In this document: piece after piece, positions 61,770-64,000 of the stretch
How positions within the stretch are numbered: the first letter of the stretch is position 1
Layout: every line of letters starts with the position of its first letter
Source of the DNA: Chryseobacterium fluminis
GTDB taxonomy: Bacteria > Bacteroidota > Bacteroidia > Flavobacteriales > Weeksellaceae
Assembly (NCBI RefSeq): GCF_026314945.1
Contig: NZ_CP111121.1
Coordinates: forward strand, 2,170,001-2,234,000
DNA: 64,000 bases
Direction: 5' to 3'
The notes under the pieces: generated by a model
Told to the model about the DNA's origin: nothing
The model's database searches: none
The model's input: the letters and a program-made list of their open reading frames with translations, nothing else
Program-made: the position numbers and the translations under genes

Positions 61770-62930
61770 ATGAAAATACCTGGAAAAATAAGGTTCATTG
61801 TACTTATATCAAGTATTATCCTTTTACAGAACTGCACTAAGGCCGCAGAGGGAGCAAATACAACTCCTCCTGCTCCGGAATTGCCTGTCTACACCGTAAT
61901 TTCATCTCCGGCTACAACCTATCAGGAATTTCCAACGGCTTTGGAAGGAAAAAACAATGTCGAAATCAGATCTCAGGTAGATGGCTATCTGGATAGAATT
62001 TATGTAGAAGAAGGAGCATATGTACGAGCCGGACAGCCATTATTTAAAATAGATTCGAGAGCTTACGGAGAGCAGATGAATATGGCCAATGCTAATTTAC
62101 AGGTTGCTAATGCTAATATTCAGAAAGCAAAAGTAGAGGTTGACAGACTTGAACCTCTGGTGGCTGCAAAAGTAGTTTCAGATGTACAGCTAAGAACCGC
62201 GAAAGCAAATTACGCAGCCGCAGTGGCCGCCGCTTCTCAGGCAAAAGCCTCTGTGGGGGGTGCTAAAATTAATGTGGGATTTACAACGATTACCGCACCT
62301 GTTAGCGGATACATCGGCAGAATTCCATACAAAAAAGGAAGTCTTATTTCAAGAACAGACCCTAATCCATTGACTTTACTGTCAGACATCAGTGAGATTT
62401 ATGCTTACTTTTCTTTAAGTGAACTTGATTTTATTGCTTTTCAGAATAAATATCAGGGCGCTACCCTGGAAGAGAAACTGAAAGACATGCCGATGGTGGA
62501 ACTGGTGATCGCAGACAACAGCATTTATCCTCAGAAAGGTAAGATGACGATCGTTGACGGCCAATTTGATAAGACCACAGGTGCCATCAGTGTTCGTGCC
62601 GTCTTCCCTAATACAAACGGAACATTGAGAACCGGAAATACAGGAAGGGTCCGTATGCCTCAGCTCATGTCGAATGCCGTGGTGATTCCACAGGAATCTA
62701 CTTTTGAAATTCAGGACAAAACGTACGTTTATGTTGTTGGAAAAGATCTGAAGGTAACCGGAAGGCCTATTAAAATATCAGGAAAAACTGAAAACTACTA
62801 CTTTATTTCTGAGGGATTAAAAACGGGAGAAAAAATAGTCTACGTAGGATTAGGCAGTTTAAAAGACGGTGCTTCCATCAAAGCGAAACCCATTTCTTCT
62901 GACAGCCTGCTCAGAGCAAAACCGCTGTAA
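61770..62930 (+). CDS. RND efflux periplasmic adaptor subunit
   Basis: A 386-residue membrane-fusion protein with a lipoprotein signal (IILLQNCTK). Order of parts: lipoyl half (VEIRSQVDGYLDRIYVEEGA), alpha-helical hairpin (about 100-155, MANANLQVANANIQKAKVEV), second lipoyl half (FTTITAPVSGYIGRIPYKKG) and beta-barrel with GRVRMPQLMSNAVVIPQEST. It links the inner-membrane RND permease to an outer-membrane channel. The permease gene follows 136 bp later; a TolC-like gene would lie past the window. Confidence 0.92.
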   Translation: MKIPGKIRFIVLISSIILLQNCTKAAEGANTTPPAPELPVYTVISSPATTYQEFPTALEGKNNVEIRSQVDGYLDRIYVEEGAYVRAGQPLFKIDSRAYGEQMNMANANLQVANANIQKAKVEVDRLEPLVAAKVVSDVQLRTAKANYAAAVAAASQAKASVGGAKINVGFTTITAPVSGYIGRIPYKKGSLISRTDPNPLTLLSDISEIYAYFSLSELDFIAFQNKYQGATLEEKLKDMPMVELVIADNSIYPQKGKMTIVDGQFDKTTGAISVRAVFPNTNGTLRTGNTGRVRMPQLMSNAVVIPQESTFEIQDKTYVYVVGKDLKVTGRPIKISGKTENYYFISEGLKTGEKIVYVGLGSLKDGASIKAKPISSDSLLRAKPL

Positions 62931-63066
62931 CTGTTTAAACTTAATTATTGATCTGATTTTTTAAACATTAAGAATATTTAGGTTATTCTTACATCCTTCA
63001 TGTTAAAAAATAGAGAAGTTAAATCCAGGAAAAAGTTTAAGCAACATTAAAAAAATAAACTTCTTA

Positions 63067-64000
63067 TGTTAAAACAATTTATAGAAAGACCGGTACTTTC
63101 AACGGTTATCTCCATAATACTCTTATTATTGGGGGCCCTGTCCCTCTTTAATTTACCTATCGCTCTCTTTCCGGATATTGCACCGCCCAGCGTTCAGGTG
63201 ACGGCCTTTTACCCGGGAGCCAATGCGGAAGTAGTGGCCCGTTCGGTGGCCACGCCTATCGAGGAAGCCGTGAACGGAGTGGAGAACATGACGTACATGA
63301 CCTCTAATTCCAGTAACGACGGAACAATGACCCTGAGTGTATTTTTCAAACAGGGATCGGATGCAGATAATGCAGCGGTAAACGTTCAGAACCGGGTGTC
63401 CAAAGCGATGAGCCAGCTTCCACAGGAGGTTGTGCAGGCGGGAATTTCTACACAGAAGGTCCAGAACAGTATGATCATGTTTATGGGGCTGTCCAGTGAC
63501 GACCCTAAGCAGTATGATGAACTTTTCCTTCAGAATTATTTGAAAATAAATGTTATTCCTCAAATCCAGCGTATTCCGGGAGTCGCTCAGGCCCAGGTTT
63601 TCGGAACAAGAGATTATTCCATGAGACTCTGGTTAAAGCCGGACAGGTTAGCAGCCAACGGACTTTCTCCACAGGAAGTTCTGAATGCGGTAAAAGATCA
63701 TAATCTGGAAGCTGCACCGGGACGTCTCGGACAGGGAAGTAAAGAAACTTACGAATATATTTTAAAGTATAAAGGTAAGTTAAACAAGAACGAAGACTAC
63801 GAAAATATTGCCATTAAAGCAAACAGCGACGGTTCGTTCCTGAGGCTGAAAGATGTCGCAAGAGTAGAATTCGGTTCTTATACGTATACTGCTGCTAACA
63901 GAGTGGATGGTAAACCCGTTGCCGGATTTGCGATTCTTCAGACGGCTGGCTCCAATGCCAATGAAATCTTAACAGAGATCGAAAAACAGGTGGATCAGAT
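63067..64000 (+). CDS. RND efflux permease, AcrB/HAE1-like (partial)
   Basis: The first 311 residues of a large inner-membrane pump; the gene is cut by the window edge. It starts MLKQFIERPVLSTVISIILL with the first transmembrane helix, then FPDIAPPSVQVTAFYPGANA, NGVENMTYMTSNSSNDGTMT and NRVSKAMSQLPQEVVQAG, all typical of the HAE1 (AcrB, MexB) porter domain. QRIPGVAQAQVFGTRDYSMR follows. It is driven by the proton gradient to export drugs. Its expression is expected to be set by the upstream TetR protein. Confidence 0.93.

Overview
The window looks like a chromosomal segment of a flavobacterium of the Chryseobacterium/Weeksellaceae type. The reasons are the low GC content, Bacteroidota-style -7 promoter boxes (TAnnTTTG) in front of many genes, type IX secretion (T9SS) C-terminal sorting domains, a DUF5103 T9SS plug protein, Bacteroidota-specific families (DUF4290, DUF4295) and a GG-leader bacteriocin-like peptide. 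No rRNA, tRNA, CRISPR array or transposase gene was seen.

Region 1-11.5 kb (minus strand) is a polymorphic-toxin locus. A T9SS-sorted protein, a 925-residue YD-repeat protein and an 1168-residue Rhs protein with a ParB-like C-terminal toxin lie in order, followed by a putative immunity gene. Downstream is a displaced Rhs cassette carrying a different (GIY-YIG nuclease) toxin end, its immunity gene and a frameshifted second immunity-like gene. This cassette is bracketed by 127-bp inverted repeats. A third Rhs core fragment with a nonsense codon runs off the left edge.

Region 12-29 kb is mostly housekeeping and cell-envelope: a frameshifted katG, a haem-binding protein, a DCC thiol-disulfide protein, a GH13 amylase lipoprotein, DUF4290-murA, an orphan NIL-domain protein, a YiiX-like hydrolase, a fibronectin/T9SS protein, an aminotransferase, murB, a VanZ-like protein and lnt.

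Region 29.7-42 kb holds rpmB-rpmG-DUF4295, ftsY, sppA, folK, two tandem OmpA-like proteins, recQ, fmt, a RibB protein with a degenerate RibA-like half, and a luciferase-like oxidoreductase. At 42.4-43.8 kb a Cys-containing GG-leader peptide is followed by a TlpA-like thiol oxidoreductase. A PIF1-like helicase, a gamma carbonic anhydrase-like protein, a NifU-domain protein and hemH follow.

At 49.7-50.3 kb an AT-rich non-coding stretch carries three perfect DnaA boxes in the same orientation. It is the best candidate for the chromosomal origin and is followed directly by a small ParE/RelE-type toxin-antitoxin pair. Beyond it are the T9SS plug protein, an MBL hydrolase, a trehalose-use locus (TonB receptor, GH37 trehalase, MFS transporter, divergent AraC regulator), an AhpC/TSA-family protein, and a TetR-controlled RND efflux operon. 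A palindromic operator occurs once before tetR and three times, in repeated modules, before the pump genes. The RND permease is cut by the right edge.
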